From NCBI GenBank assembly GCA_039707655.1, contig CM077670.1, forward strand, positions 148,160,001 through 148,224,000: a DNA stretch of 64,000 bases. Reading direction: 5' to 3'. Every line of letters begins with the position of its first letter. The first letter of the stretch is position 1. Both the position numbers and the translations under genes were made by a program. Shown piece after piece: positions 12,207 to 21,837 of the stretch. Below the pieces are notes generated by a model, which was not told the origin of the DNA, made no database searches, and saw only the letters and a list, made by a program, of their open reading frames with translations. This DNA comes from Elymus sibiricus. Taxonomy: Eukaryota > Streptophyta > Magnoliopsida > Poales > Poaceae.

Positions 12207-12301
12207 TTTTTGTAGTTTTCTTCTATAAACCAAACTAATGATAAACAAGAAACTAAAAGATTCAATTTCAAGATCTAAAGATATACCTTCAAGCACTCAC
12301 C

Positions 12302-12319
12302 TCCCCGGCAACGGCGCCA
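12302..12319 (-). promoter_or_regulatory. Primer-binding site, tRNA-Asp
   Basis: On the minus strand this reads TGGCGCCGTTGCCGGGGA, complementary to the 3' end of plant tRNA-Asp including CCA. It lies 10 bp inside the 5' LTR boundary at 12330 and fixes the element orientation as minus. Confidence 0.9.
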
Positions 12320-12329
12320 GAAAAGAGCT

Positions 12330-13933
12330 TGATGTCTATTACGCAACTTTTATTCTTGTAGACGTTGTTGGGTCTCCAAGTGCAGAGTTTTGTAGGACAG
12401 CAGCAAATTTCCCTCAACTGGATGACCAAAGGTTTATCAATCCGTAGGGGGCGTAGGATGACGATGGTCTCTCTCAAACAACCCTGCAATCAAATACCAG
12501 AAATCTCTTGTGTCCCCAACACACCCAATACAATGGTAAATTGTATAGGTGCACTAGTTCGGCGAAGAGATGGTGATACAAGTGTAGTATGGATAGTAGA
12601 TATAGGTTTTTGTAATCTCAAAATATAAAAACAGCAAGGTAGCAAGTGATAAATCGGAGCACAAACGGTATTGCAATGCTTGAAAACAAGGCCCAGGGTC
12701 ATACTTTCACTAGTGCAATCTCTCAACAGTGCTACCATAATTGAATCATATAACAACCCCTCAACGTGCGACAAAGATCACTCCAAAGTTCCTAGCAAAC
12801 GGAGAACATAAGAAGAAATTGTTGTAGGGTACGAAACCACCTCAAAGTTGTCCTTTCTGATCAATCTATTGAGCCATCCCTGTAAGTGTCACAAACAGCC
12901 CTATAGTTCGTACTAGAATAACACCATATGATACGCATCAACCAACTCTAATGTCACCTAGATACTCCAATGTCACCACAAGTATTCGTGAGTTGATTAT
13001 TCAATATGCATCAAACAATCTCAGATTCATAATATTCAATCCACACAAAGAACTTCAAAGAGTACCCCAAAGTTTCTATTGGAGAAAGAAGGATGAAAAC
13101 GGGTACCAACCTATGTGCCTAGATTCCCCAATGTCACGGGAATCCGCAAGTTGATTACCAAAACATACATCAAGTGACTCAATAGAATACCCCATTGTCA
13201 CCACGGGTATTCCTATGCAAGACATACATCAAGTGTTCTCAAATCCAAACTATTCAATCCGACAATAACGAAACCTCAAAGGGAAAGACTCAATTCATCA
13301 CAAGAAGATAGAGAGGGAAGAAACACCATATGATCCAACTATATTAACAAAGCTCGCGGTACATCAAGATCGTGCCAAATCAAGAACACGAGAGAGAGAG
13401 AGACATCAAACACATAGCTACTAGTACATACCCTCAGCCCCAAGGGTGAACTACTCCCTCCTTGTCATGGAGACCGCAGGGATGATGAAGATGGCCTCTG
13501 GTGATGATTCCCCCCTCCGGCAGAGTGCCAGAATAGGGCTCCGGATGAGATCACTTTGGTATAGAGGCTTGCGGCGGTGGCGTGGGAGTTCTAGGTTTCT
13601 ATTCGGGGTTTTCACTATTTATAGGATTTTTCAGCATTGGATTCACGCCAGGGGGGCCCACGAGGCGCGCCCCCCACGCTTGTCGTGCCCTCGTGGTTCT
13701 TCTGGCACTTCCTCGAAGCTTCAGGGGTCTATTTTTGTCCATAAAAAATCACCGTAAATTTTCAGCCCAATCCGAGAACTTTTATTTCTGCACAAAAAAC
13801 AACACCACGGTAGTTCTGCTGAAAACGACGTCAGTCCGGGTTAGTTCCATTCAAATCATACCAAAACCATATAAAATTGTTGTAAACATGGCATGAATAC
13901 TTCATAAATTATAGATACGTTGGAGCCGTATCA
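12330..13933 (-). repeat. 5' LTR of the 6331-13933 element
   Basis: The LTR is 1604 bp. On the minus strand it starts TGATACGGCTCCAACG at 13933 and ends ...AGACATCA at 12330. It is highly similar to 6331-7973 throughout, with scattered substitutions and the indel near 13665. Confidence 0.9.
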
Positions 13934-14230
13934 GGGCAGATGGAGGAGGGTGGGGTTTCGCGACTGGTGGAGAGAGGTTTTGGCGGCCTCGGTTTTTGAA
14001 TGGGGAAAAGCAGGGGAAGGGAGGGGGGAACCATGACTTAGGACGCGCTTGTCCGAAATGTAGGGTAAGTTACAAAAGTACCCCCACCAATTTGACCTAG
14101 CAGCTCTTTCCGCTCATGGGTAGAACGGGGATTTCACGTGTTTGGATTTCGCAGGAGGAGGGAGTTTTCGTGCGCGTTGTAATTTTGGGATAGCAAGGCG
14201 CAGGTTGAGAAGGAGGGAGTTTTCAGAGCA
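13934..14230 (-). other. Leader/upstream remnant of the minus-strand gene-like locus
   Basis: This directly continued 6330 before the LTR element inserted. On the minus strand, 14045-13934 is a C/T-rich leader-like stretch. Upstream of it is a duplicated phrase (GGAGGAGGGAGTTTTC near 14153 and AGGAGGGAGTTTTC near 14211). No TATA box or start codon can be assigned with confidence. Confidence 0.35.
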
Positions 14231-15030
14231 CAAAGAGACAAAGAGATATCTTGAATTTTGACATAACACGGCACTGGTTGAAATATCGGGACAAGGCTAA
14301 CGTGTACGGTACCATATCAATTCGCACTTCCCTCAACCAAAAAAAAACAAAAAAAAATATATCAATTCGCACCACACAAGAGTGGGTCTTGTCCCGTTTT
14401 ACTGTATGAGTTACTACAAATGTCATTCAAAACTTTGAATCCATGTTATGTTCAATTAAAATATTTCACTAGGTGTATAATGCATGTAACCTACTCAAAT
14501 GAACATTTTAGTGCATTCCAAATGTATATACTACCGCTGCAATATGAACTAAATTTGAATTAGTTTCACTATTTGAATAAGAATATACAATCATGATTGT
14601 TGTCAAGTCAAACCATCATCGGTATATTATCTTCACAACACACCACACGATTACTGTCAAGTTAGATATGAACTATGTGTACTCTATGAACTCGAATTCA
14701 AAATTTTGAATCCACTTTATAGTGATTTCAAATAATAGTACATTTCAAGCTCTAGCTAGATCTTCATAATCTAAACTATGTTTCATATGTATAATTTGTT
14801 TATCACACAATGTATAGTGCCCCGCCCCCTACGCCTACAAGCAAGTATTTCGGTGTGACCTGCAAAAGCCACACATTATCACAAATTCAAATAATTGTGA
14901 AATTGTTCGATATATATATATATAGTATAACATGTTCATAACTACACCATGTGTATCACCATTATATTCATGCATGCATGGGTTTAAAACACTATGATCT
15001 CTTATTCAAATATCTAAATCCACTTTTTAA
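14231..15030. other. AT-rich spacer, no gene seen
   Basis: This AT-rich stretch includes repeated phrases around AAAACTTTGAATCCA (14431) and AAATTTTGAATCCACTTT (14701), and a short TA microsatellite near 14910-14922. No exon, LTR end or inverted repeat was recognised. Confidence 0.5.
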
Positions 15031-16394
15031 TGAATTATGATCTTTCTTAGTCTTTTACAGCCACACAATCCTCTTCTCTTTGTAGCTAGCACTAAATTTC
15101 TCTCGTGCATGCACACGCCCTCCTCGCCCCTCCCCCTCCCTCAACATTCTCTCCATCGCGCACATATGCTATTTTTCTTTAGCTCGTTCTCCCACGATCT
15201 CAGTAGGTCTCCCCAGCTCCTTTCCGGCACACACCGATCGATATACCTCTCTATAGCTTGGTCTGCCTACCACATACACACACTTTCCCTCTTCTGCTCC
15301 CACCGTCCATGCCCCCCTATCTCTCATACGGTCCCACACACATGCACACTCTCGCCCCTCTTTTCATCGATCTCGCACTCGCACACTCATCCCCTTTCTA
15401 TATAGTAGGCCTCTCGCAGCACCTCCTAGCCGCATCCCTTTCTCTCTATCCATCTCTCCGGGCCTTATTTGCCTCTAACACATTCATGTATACCGATCGA
15501 TCTCCCTCTATACATATAACTAGGTAGGTCGACTATAACTCTTTTTCCCCATGCACCGATCGATCTACCTCACTAGATATGTCTCTCCCTTTCTCCGACA
15601 CATGAGGATTGATCTACCTATCTAGTTAGATCTGCTTACCACAGACATATCGCCCTCCCCCCTCATCATCCATGCATGCCTCCCGACTCATCTCTCACAC
15701 ACACGCGCACACACAGACAGACATCCCCTCTCTTATTGATATTGTAGTCGTACCCTCCGTTTGTTTAGTAGGCCTCCCACCATCTCCGAGAAGCAACTCC
15801 ACCACCACCTCTCCAGCACTCTAGCTCTATCTCTCTCCCAACCTTATTCCTCTCCTACACATATGTATGGATGCCGATCGATCTCCCTCAATACATAGAT
15901 AGGTCTCTCCTTCTCCACACATATACCAGTCGATCTACCTCTCTACTTAGGTCTCTGCCGCCCCCCCCCCCCCCACATACACACACCGATAGTCGAATGC
16001 TCTAGTTAGGTCTCCTTGCCACACACAAACTGCACCTCTCCCCTCTCACCTTGCAGTAGGCTAGCCACCCTATATCTTTGACATGCGCACACACAAATTC
16101 GCTTGCTCTCTTTATAGATCTCGCACCCGTGCACCTTCATCCCTCGATTTGATTATATCGATATCTCACACCGATGATCCCTCCCCTCTCTTCTCATGGA
16201 TCGCCCCTCTATATATGATATATCTTGGCCTCTATTTCACGCACATTGCATATGTTACATTTTTTTGAGATATCATCGACACATATTCCTAGTCTATCTC
16301 TCACGCACACAAATACACTCACGAAATCACCCCCCAAAAAAAACACTCACAGACACACTCACCATCTCTCTCTAGGTTTGTATCTCTCTCACAC
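15031..16394. repeat. Long pyrimidine-rich degenerate microsatellite tract
   Basis: About 1.4 kb is dominated on the plus strand by C and T, with many CTCTCT and CACACA runs and a recurring phrase of the type (A)TCGATCTACCTC / CCGATCGATCTCCCTC. A run of 14 C lies at 15961-15974. The strand asymmetry keeps several plus-strand frames open (15037-15405, 15258-15527), which are not genes. The tract ends where the promoter-like block of unit A begins. Confidence 0.7.
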
Positions 16395-16734
16395 ACACCC
16401 CCGTGGGTGGGGTACGTGCATGAAGAGAAGAGGTGCACACACGACGCACGTACTCATGTCTCGTTCCCAACCACACCCGCGAGGGTACACAGTGGAGCTC
16501 ATTTCTGTACGAAAAGGCAGCCCACGTGATAATTTGACGCGTATAGCGGGTGTTCACTTGATGGAGGATCGTGTACCACGCATGAACGAAACAAAGTGTA
16601 ACTTGACTCATTTGCGCGTTATTTTTAAATAAAGTTTATTCCAAAATGACACGTACAAAATATAAAATGATTGTTATCGAGAGAAAAAAGAACACCGCTC
16701 CACTATACGATAAAATATAGGCAGGAGCCTCAAT
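16395..16734 (+). promoter_or_regulatory. Promoter-like block of noncoding unit A
   Basis: This block recurs, diverged, at 38330-38650 and 41095-41420. Shared phrases are GTGCATGAAGAGAAGAGG(T), GCGGGTACAC.(G)TGGAGC, GA(A)GAGGCAGC and ATAATTTGA. An AT-rich TATA-like element (ACTATACGATAAAATATAGG, 16702-16721) precedes the CT-rich start of exon 1. The third copy has a cleaner CTATATATG at 41405-41413 in the same place. Conservation of this arrangement between copies is the main evidence for a promoter. Confidence 0.45.
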
Positions 16735-17037
16735 GCTTGCTTGCTGTGGTTCGCCTCTTCACACTCTCTCACACAAGACGGCGGTGGCCAATCTCTCTCT
16801 CTCATCGCTGGTCACTGATCCGGCCGGATCCTGTCCACCAGCGGAAAGGGAAGATGTGCAGCGTTGCTCCGATCGCCGGCGTCGAGGCAGGAAACTCACT
16901 GTCGGCGCGTCCTGTTCTGCGGTACCCGCCGTTCTTTCCGACCAAACTACAGCGCGGTAGGGCCTTCGCCCCTTGCTCGCTGCCGCAGTAGATCCTGCCC
17001 GCCGCCGCCCTCCTAGTTACATCCCGACGACCCTCAG
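16735..17037 (+). ncRNA. Putative first exon of noncoding unit A
   Basis: The exon begins in a CT-rich leader after the TATA-like element and ends at a donor CAG|GTACAAC (17036-17044). In unit C the equivalent exon (about 41425-41737) ends GAG|GTATAAC at the matching position. Reading frames are not shared between the copies, so it is treated as untranslated. After 17037 the sequence continues 110 bp to 17147, where the 11.9-kb LTR insertion interrupts it and it resumes at 29076. Confidence 0.4.
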
Positions 17038-17410
17038 GTACAACTTCCTCTGGAACCGGCCTTGCTCCACTACCCAACTTCCCACGTCACTGCATGTGGA
17101 TCTTCTCTAGTTCTTTGCCTAAAACGTAGCTCGGCCGGCGTACTTCCTGTCGGTGGTAAAACCGGCAGACCTTGGGGTAGGGGGTCCCAAGCTGTGGACC
17201 TCAGATCAATGGTAACAGGAGACTAGGGACACGGTGTTACCCAGGTTCAGGCCCTCTCGAAGAGGTAATACCCTACGTCCTGCTTTGATTATATTGATGG
17301 TTGTATATCGAGTACAAGCTTGATCTACCTCGAGACCGAGAGTTGTGTTCTAACCCTAAGGCTAGGAGGATGGGATTATGAATGGAGAGAGCCGCTATCA
17401 ACTAAACCCC

Positions 17411-17425
17411 TTAGCTTATATACAC
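17411..17425 (-). promoter_or_regulatory. LTR sense promoter (TATA box), minus strand
   Basis: The minus strand reads GGCGTGTATATAAGCTAAGG here, a strong TATA box about 260 bp before the LTR end at 17148. This matches a normal LTR layout, with transcription starting shortly after and running leftward through R/U5. Confidence 0.65.
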
Positions 17426-18002
17426 GCCAGAGGGGTACCTAGGGTTACATGAGCTTGGCCCAGGGACTGTGGGCCAACTAGCTAGGTTGGTACCCCCTAG
17501 TCCAAGACACCATCAGTAGCCCCCGAACTGGTCTTCTACGCCGAGGACGACACTTTTCTTTGGCAAAATGACTTCGCTAGTCTTCAACTTGATAGATGAG
17601 TTCCTCCCTTGAATATTTGAGATCGTTCCACAAATTGTAAGCTTTTCATTGGGCCCTCTCTCAACGGAATTTGCCCCTGCACAAGGGCTCTTTCAAACCC
17701 GATAACATCCGAAGCCGCGGGATAACTTAGCCTCAAAGGCTAACCGCATAGGTGTGAACAATACTTAAAGCCTGACAACTTTATCGAAGCGGCACCACCT
17801 GTAACCAGTCGGGCCAGCTATGGTTGCTCGAACCATGCCTCGAGGCAGTTTTCCCATTGGCACGTCCCGTCGAAACAGAGATCATGCCCGTTTTTAAGGG
17901 ATATCATCAAGATTTTGTTTTTCCCCGTATGCACAACGACATCTTTTCTCGGGTAGTGGCAATTTCAACGGCGTGACTGGGGGGACTTTTGGCCTTTCAC
18001 TA

Positions 18003-18015
18003 GCCTATAAGAGTA
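18003..18015 (+). promoter_or_regulatory. TATA-like element of the antisense gene
   Basis: GCCTATAAGAGTAGAGG lies about 130 bp upstream of the ATG at 18135, a normal plant promoter-to-start distance. With the sense TATA box near 17418 it forms a divergent pair roughly 590 bp apart. Confidence 0.5.
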
Positions 18016-18134
18016 GAGGAAGAGCGATAGCAACAACACGCTTCCATAACCTCCTGCCTACTGTCTTTCGAGCTCCAGTGCCCTGATCCAATTCTACATT
18101 TCCCCTTAGCGCCCACAGCTCCTAGCTCCCAGCC

Positions 18135-19478
18135 ATGGCTGACGCCGCCCTCAAGGGGCACTGGGCCACCAGCTCCTCCGTTACGGAGGGCACGATCCTA
18201 GAGTTACGGAGCGCAGGGTATATCCCAGCCAACGTCGCCACCCGGGCGCCCGAGCCAAACCAGCGCGTGCCCACTCCCAACCCTGGGGAGAGGGTAGTCT
18301 TCATTCCCCACCTCATCTGAGGTCTGGGGTTCCCGCTGCACCCCTTTGTGCGCGGGATCCTTTTCTTCTTTGGGCTGGATTTCCACCATCTAGCCCCCAA
18401 CTCTATCCTTCACCTCGCCACCTTTATCATCACCTATGAGGCCTTCCTTCGCATCGAGCCACACTTCGGGTTGTGGCTGAAGACGTTCGGCATCAAGCCG
18501 AAGTCCAGCGGCTCTGAGCTCGCCGAGTGCGGGGGAGCAATGATCAGCAAGAACCAGAAGGCCGACTGGTTCCAAGGCACCTTCATTGAGACTGCAAGGA
18601 GTGGCACTGCGAGTGGTTCTACGTCACCGAGCCACTCACCGCCGGCCAGGCCGAAGTCTCGGCCTTCTCTGCAGGCCCTCCGAGGAGGCTTTCCTCCTGG
18701 AGGAGGAAGGCAATGGATTGGGGGAATCCCGAGGAGGTGACGGAGCTAGAGCAGAAGATCCAATTCTTGGTAGACAAGAAGAAGGTGAAGCTGGTGGACG
18801 TGGTCGACGTCATGCTCCACTGCCTCATTCTGCCGCTGCAACTTCAGGCAAGTCCGATGTGGGCATTCAAGCCCGAGGACGCGGTGCCCGTCAACCACTT
18901 CTTTCGCACCTCCCTGTCCGGGATGTGGACGGCATTGTTCAAGCGGTCCAAGAACGAGTTTCCTCCTAAGGGGAGGGACTGCGGCTTCAAGGCCGCACAC
19001 GACGCCTCCGAGGTAATTATAACACGCAGATCTGAGTCCCTCATTCCCTTCCATCTTATATATCTATAATTGAATGGCTGGCTCCATATTTTTAGAAGTG
19101 GATCCCAAGGCATAGCAGATGCTGTGTCCGGCGCCGCTGCCAGAGGGGGAGAGGTCTCCTCAGCTTACGGCCCTCTTGATTGAGGAACCGTACATGGTGC
19201 CATCCAAGGAGCCGAAACCATCGAGGGGGCGGGGCTGCCTTCACACACGGGACACCTCGGCGACTCGATCCAAGGAGACCCACGCCTCCTCCACCCATGA
19301 GGGTGACGAGGAGGGGAACATGGGGGAAGGAGATCCTTCCCTCAAGGGAAAGAGAGCGGCGTCTGAGGACGCTGAGGAGGACGCGCAACCCAAACGGCTG
19401 TGCAAGTCTTCCAACGATCCCGCCGGCTAGTGGGCCTCGTCGGAGAAGGTCACGCTCTCCGACGAGTCGGATGGCGAC
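18135..19478 (+). pseudogene. Antisense LTR gene (Transposase_28-like), 5' exons, decayed
   Basis: The frame opens MADAALKGHWATSSSVTEGT. It leads to GFPLHPFVRGILFFFGLDFH and the domain core (NSILHLATFIITYEAFLRIE, then HFGLWLKTFGIK) that marks the grass family annotated as 'putative gypsy type transposon'. Breaks are a TGA at 18318-18320 and a frameshift near 18597; the frame then continues through WGNPEEVTELEQKIQFLVDK. A donor GAG|GTAATT at 19012 and an acceptor TTTTTAG|AAG at 19095 bound a short intron. The next exon is interrupted at 19478 by the nested LTR element and resumes at 26235. The role of the protein is unknown, and it has no transposase catalytic motif that I can see. Confidence 0.65.
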
Positions 19479-21036
19479 TAATACGTCTCCAACGTATCTA
19501 TAATTTTTGATTGTTCCATGCTATTATAGTATCAATCTTGGATGTTTTTATATGCAATTATATGCAATTATATATCATTTTTTGGGACTAACCTATTAAC
19601 CTAGTGCCCAGTGCCAGTTGCTGTTTTCTGCTTGTTTTTGGTTTTTCAGGAAATCTGTACCAAATGAAGTCCAAATGCCACGAAACTTTTTGACGATTTT
19701 TTTCTGGACAAAAGAGACCCTAGAAGCTTCGGGAGGAAGCCAGAAGCTTCACGAGGAAGCCACAAGACAACAGGGTGCGGCCCCAGGGGGGCATGCCTGA
19801 TGCCTTGTGGGCCCCTCGTGGCTCCTTTTGACCTAATTCCACTTCTATAAATTCTCAAATACTCGGAAACCATCAGAGAGATAGAAGAGAAAACCCTACC
19901 GCCACCGCAAGCCTCTGTTCTTCCGCGATCCCATATGGAGGCTTTTTCCAGTACTCTGCCGGAGGGGGAATCGATCACGGAGGGCTTCTACATCAACCTT
20001 GCTGCCCTTACGATGATGTGTGAGTAGTTTACCACAGACCTACGGGTCCATAGCTAGTAGCTAGATGGCTTCTTCTCTCTCTTTGATCTTCAATACCATG
20101 TTCTCCTCTATGTTCTTGGAGTTCTATCAGATGTAATCTTCTTTTGCGGTGTGTTTGTTGGGATCCGATGAATTGTGAGTTTATGATCAGATTATTCATG
20201 AGAAATATTTGAGTCTTCTCTGAACTCTTTTATGCATGATTTTTATAGCTTTGTATTTCTCTCTGATCTATCGATTTGGTTTGGCCAACTAGATTGGTTT
20301 ATGTTGCAATGGGAGAGGTGCTTTGTGATGGGTTCAATCTTGCGGTGCTCAATCCCAGTGACCGAAAGGGACATGACACGTATTTGTATTGTTGCCATTA
20401 AGAATAAAAAGATGGGGTTTAATCATATTGCTTTAGTTTACTTTGTCTACATCATGTCATCTTGCTTAAGGCGTTACTCTGTTTTATACTTAATACCCTA
20501 GATGCATGCTGGATAGCGTTCGATGGGTGGAGTAATAGTAGTAGATGCAGGCAGGAGTCGGTCTACTTGTCTCGGACGTGATGCCTATATACATGATCAT
20601 TGCCATGAATCCGTCATAATTATTTGCTTTTCTATCAATTGCCCAATAGTAATTTGTTAACCCACCGTATGTTCTGCGCTCGAGAGAGAAGCCTCTAGTG
20701 AAAACTATGGCCCCCGGGTCTATCTTTGTCATATATTAAAATCCAAAAATACCTTGCTGCAATTTATTTACTTTTATTTTATTTTGCAATTTATATTTCT
20801 ATCTATCACTATCAGAATTAATCCTTGCAAATAACTGCTAAGAGGATTGACAACCCTCTTATTTGCGTTGGGTGCAAATGTTTGCTTTTGTGTGTGTAGG
20901 TGCTGCTAAAGGGATTTTATGTGGTTCTCCTACTGGATTGATAACCTTGGTTCTTAACTAAGGGAAATACTTATCTCTATTATACTGCATCATCCTGTCC
21001 TCTTCGAGGAAATACCAACGCAGTCTACAAGTAGCA
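19479..21036 (+). repeat. 5' LTR of the 19479-26229 element
   Basis: The LTR is 1558 bp, starting TAATACGTCTCCAACGTATC and ending CTACAAGTAGCA. It is similar along its whole length to 24683-26229 and to both LTRs of the 30490-37489 element. Frames inside it are not genes. Confidence 0.92.
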
Positions 21037-21047
21037 GGAAGAATTTC

Positions 21048-21065
21048 TGGCGCCGTTGCCGGGGA
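21048..21065 (+). promoter_or_regulatory. Primer-binding site, tRNA-Asp
   Basis: TGGCGCCGTTGCCGGGGA, a perfect 18-nt complement to plant tRNA-Asp, lies 11 bp after the LTR end. Confidence 0.92.
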
Positions 21066-21229
21066 GACATCACCAAAATTATCAAGTACCTTCGCACAAA
21101 CTATCATCCACTTGCATTTATTTTATTTGCATTTGCCTCTCATTTTCATCTCCCCCACTTCTTAAACAATTTTACAAAAACACCAAAATATTTTCGTTTG
21201 CTTGTTTGCTAGTTTGCTTGCATAGTTAT

Positions 21230-21794
21230 CATGACTAGTGTCACCATCCCTCCTTTGTCTCCGGATTTTGAAGTCCTTTACTTCAAACAGAAACAAGGAG
21301 AAAATTAAAAGATGCTTGGTATAGGATAATGGAATCTTATCATGTTTGCACCATAAAAAGGAGATGTGAAAATTTTGTTGTGAAATTTTTATGTAGGGCT
21401 AACTATGCCAAATAGACAACTCTTGGATTTTGCTACTAAAGGAAATTTCATTGATAGCGATCCTAATACTGCTTATGAATTAATAGAAGGAATAGTGGGA
21501 ACACCACCCTTGCAAAAAGGATCTAATTATACGCAATAAGGGATTCAAATTTTGGAAGAGTTAGGAGACATACAAAAAAAATTGGTTGAATTACAAAAGT
21601 CTAATGAGCCCCTTAAAAATGTTAGTGGCAACCTCAATCGTATGAATAATCTCCTCACTATTTGCAACAAGAGGCTAAACACTTTAGATAATAGAATTGC
21701 CTTATTCTCTGAAAGCAATGGGAAGCGCAAAGAGCCTCCCGGGTTCGAGAGCAACCCACCTAAATTAGAAAAAACTAAGGATGACAACACTTGA
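21230..21794 (+). pseudogene. Gag-like remnant of the Sabrina-like element
   Basis: An ATG at 21230 opens a short frame (MTSVTIPPLSPDFEVLYFKQ), followed by broken sequence homologous to the better preserved copy at 32244-33025. The last open piece (21552-21794) contains EELGDIQKKLVELQKSNEPL and ends KTKDDNT, a coiled-coil-like, charged segment. It represents the N-terminal part of an Athila-group gag, with the rest deleted. The sequence then passes into the family's conserved non-coding phrase TTGTTGGGAGGCAACCCAAT (near 21839). Confidence 0.55.
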
Positions 21795-21837
21795 AACTAT
21801 GCATTATGCCTAGCTAGGGGCATAAAACAATAGCTCT

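Larger units (their letters stand above)
6331..13933 (-). mobile_element. Complete non-autonomous LTR retrotransposon (Athila/Sabrina-like), 7.6 kb
   Basis: Two similar LTRs, 6331-7973 and 12330-13933, flank an internal region in minus orientation. On the minus strand each LTR starts TGA(C/T)ACG(T/G)CTCCAACG and ends GTTGCGTAATAGACATCA. A primer-binding site perfectly complementary to plant tRNA-Asp abuts the right LTR. Flanks are gggcg (6326-6330) and gggca (13934-13938), a TSD with one mismatch. There is no protease, reverse transcriptase or integrase; the only long frame is the 336-codon ORF at 11196-12206. Movement would require enzymes from a related autonomous element. It was inserted into the minus-strand gene-like sequence on either side. 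Confidence 0.9.

Noticed and set aside
15037..15527. Plus-strand frames of about 90-120 codons
   Set aside because: They lie within the C/T-rich tract and are open because CT/CA repeats lack stop codons.
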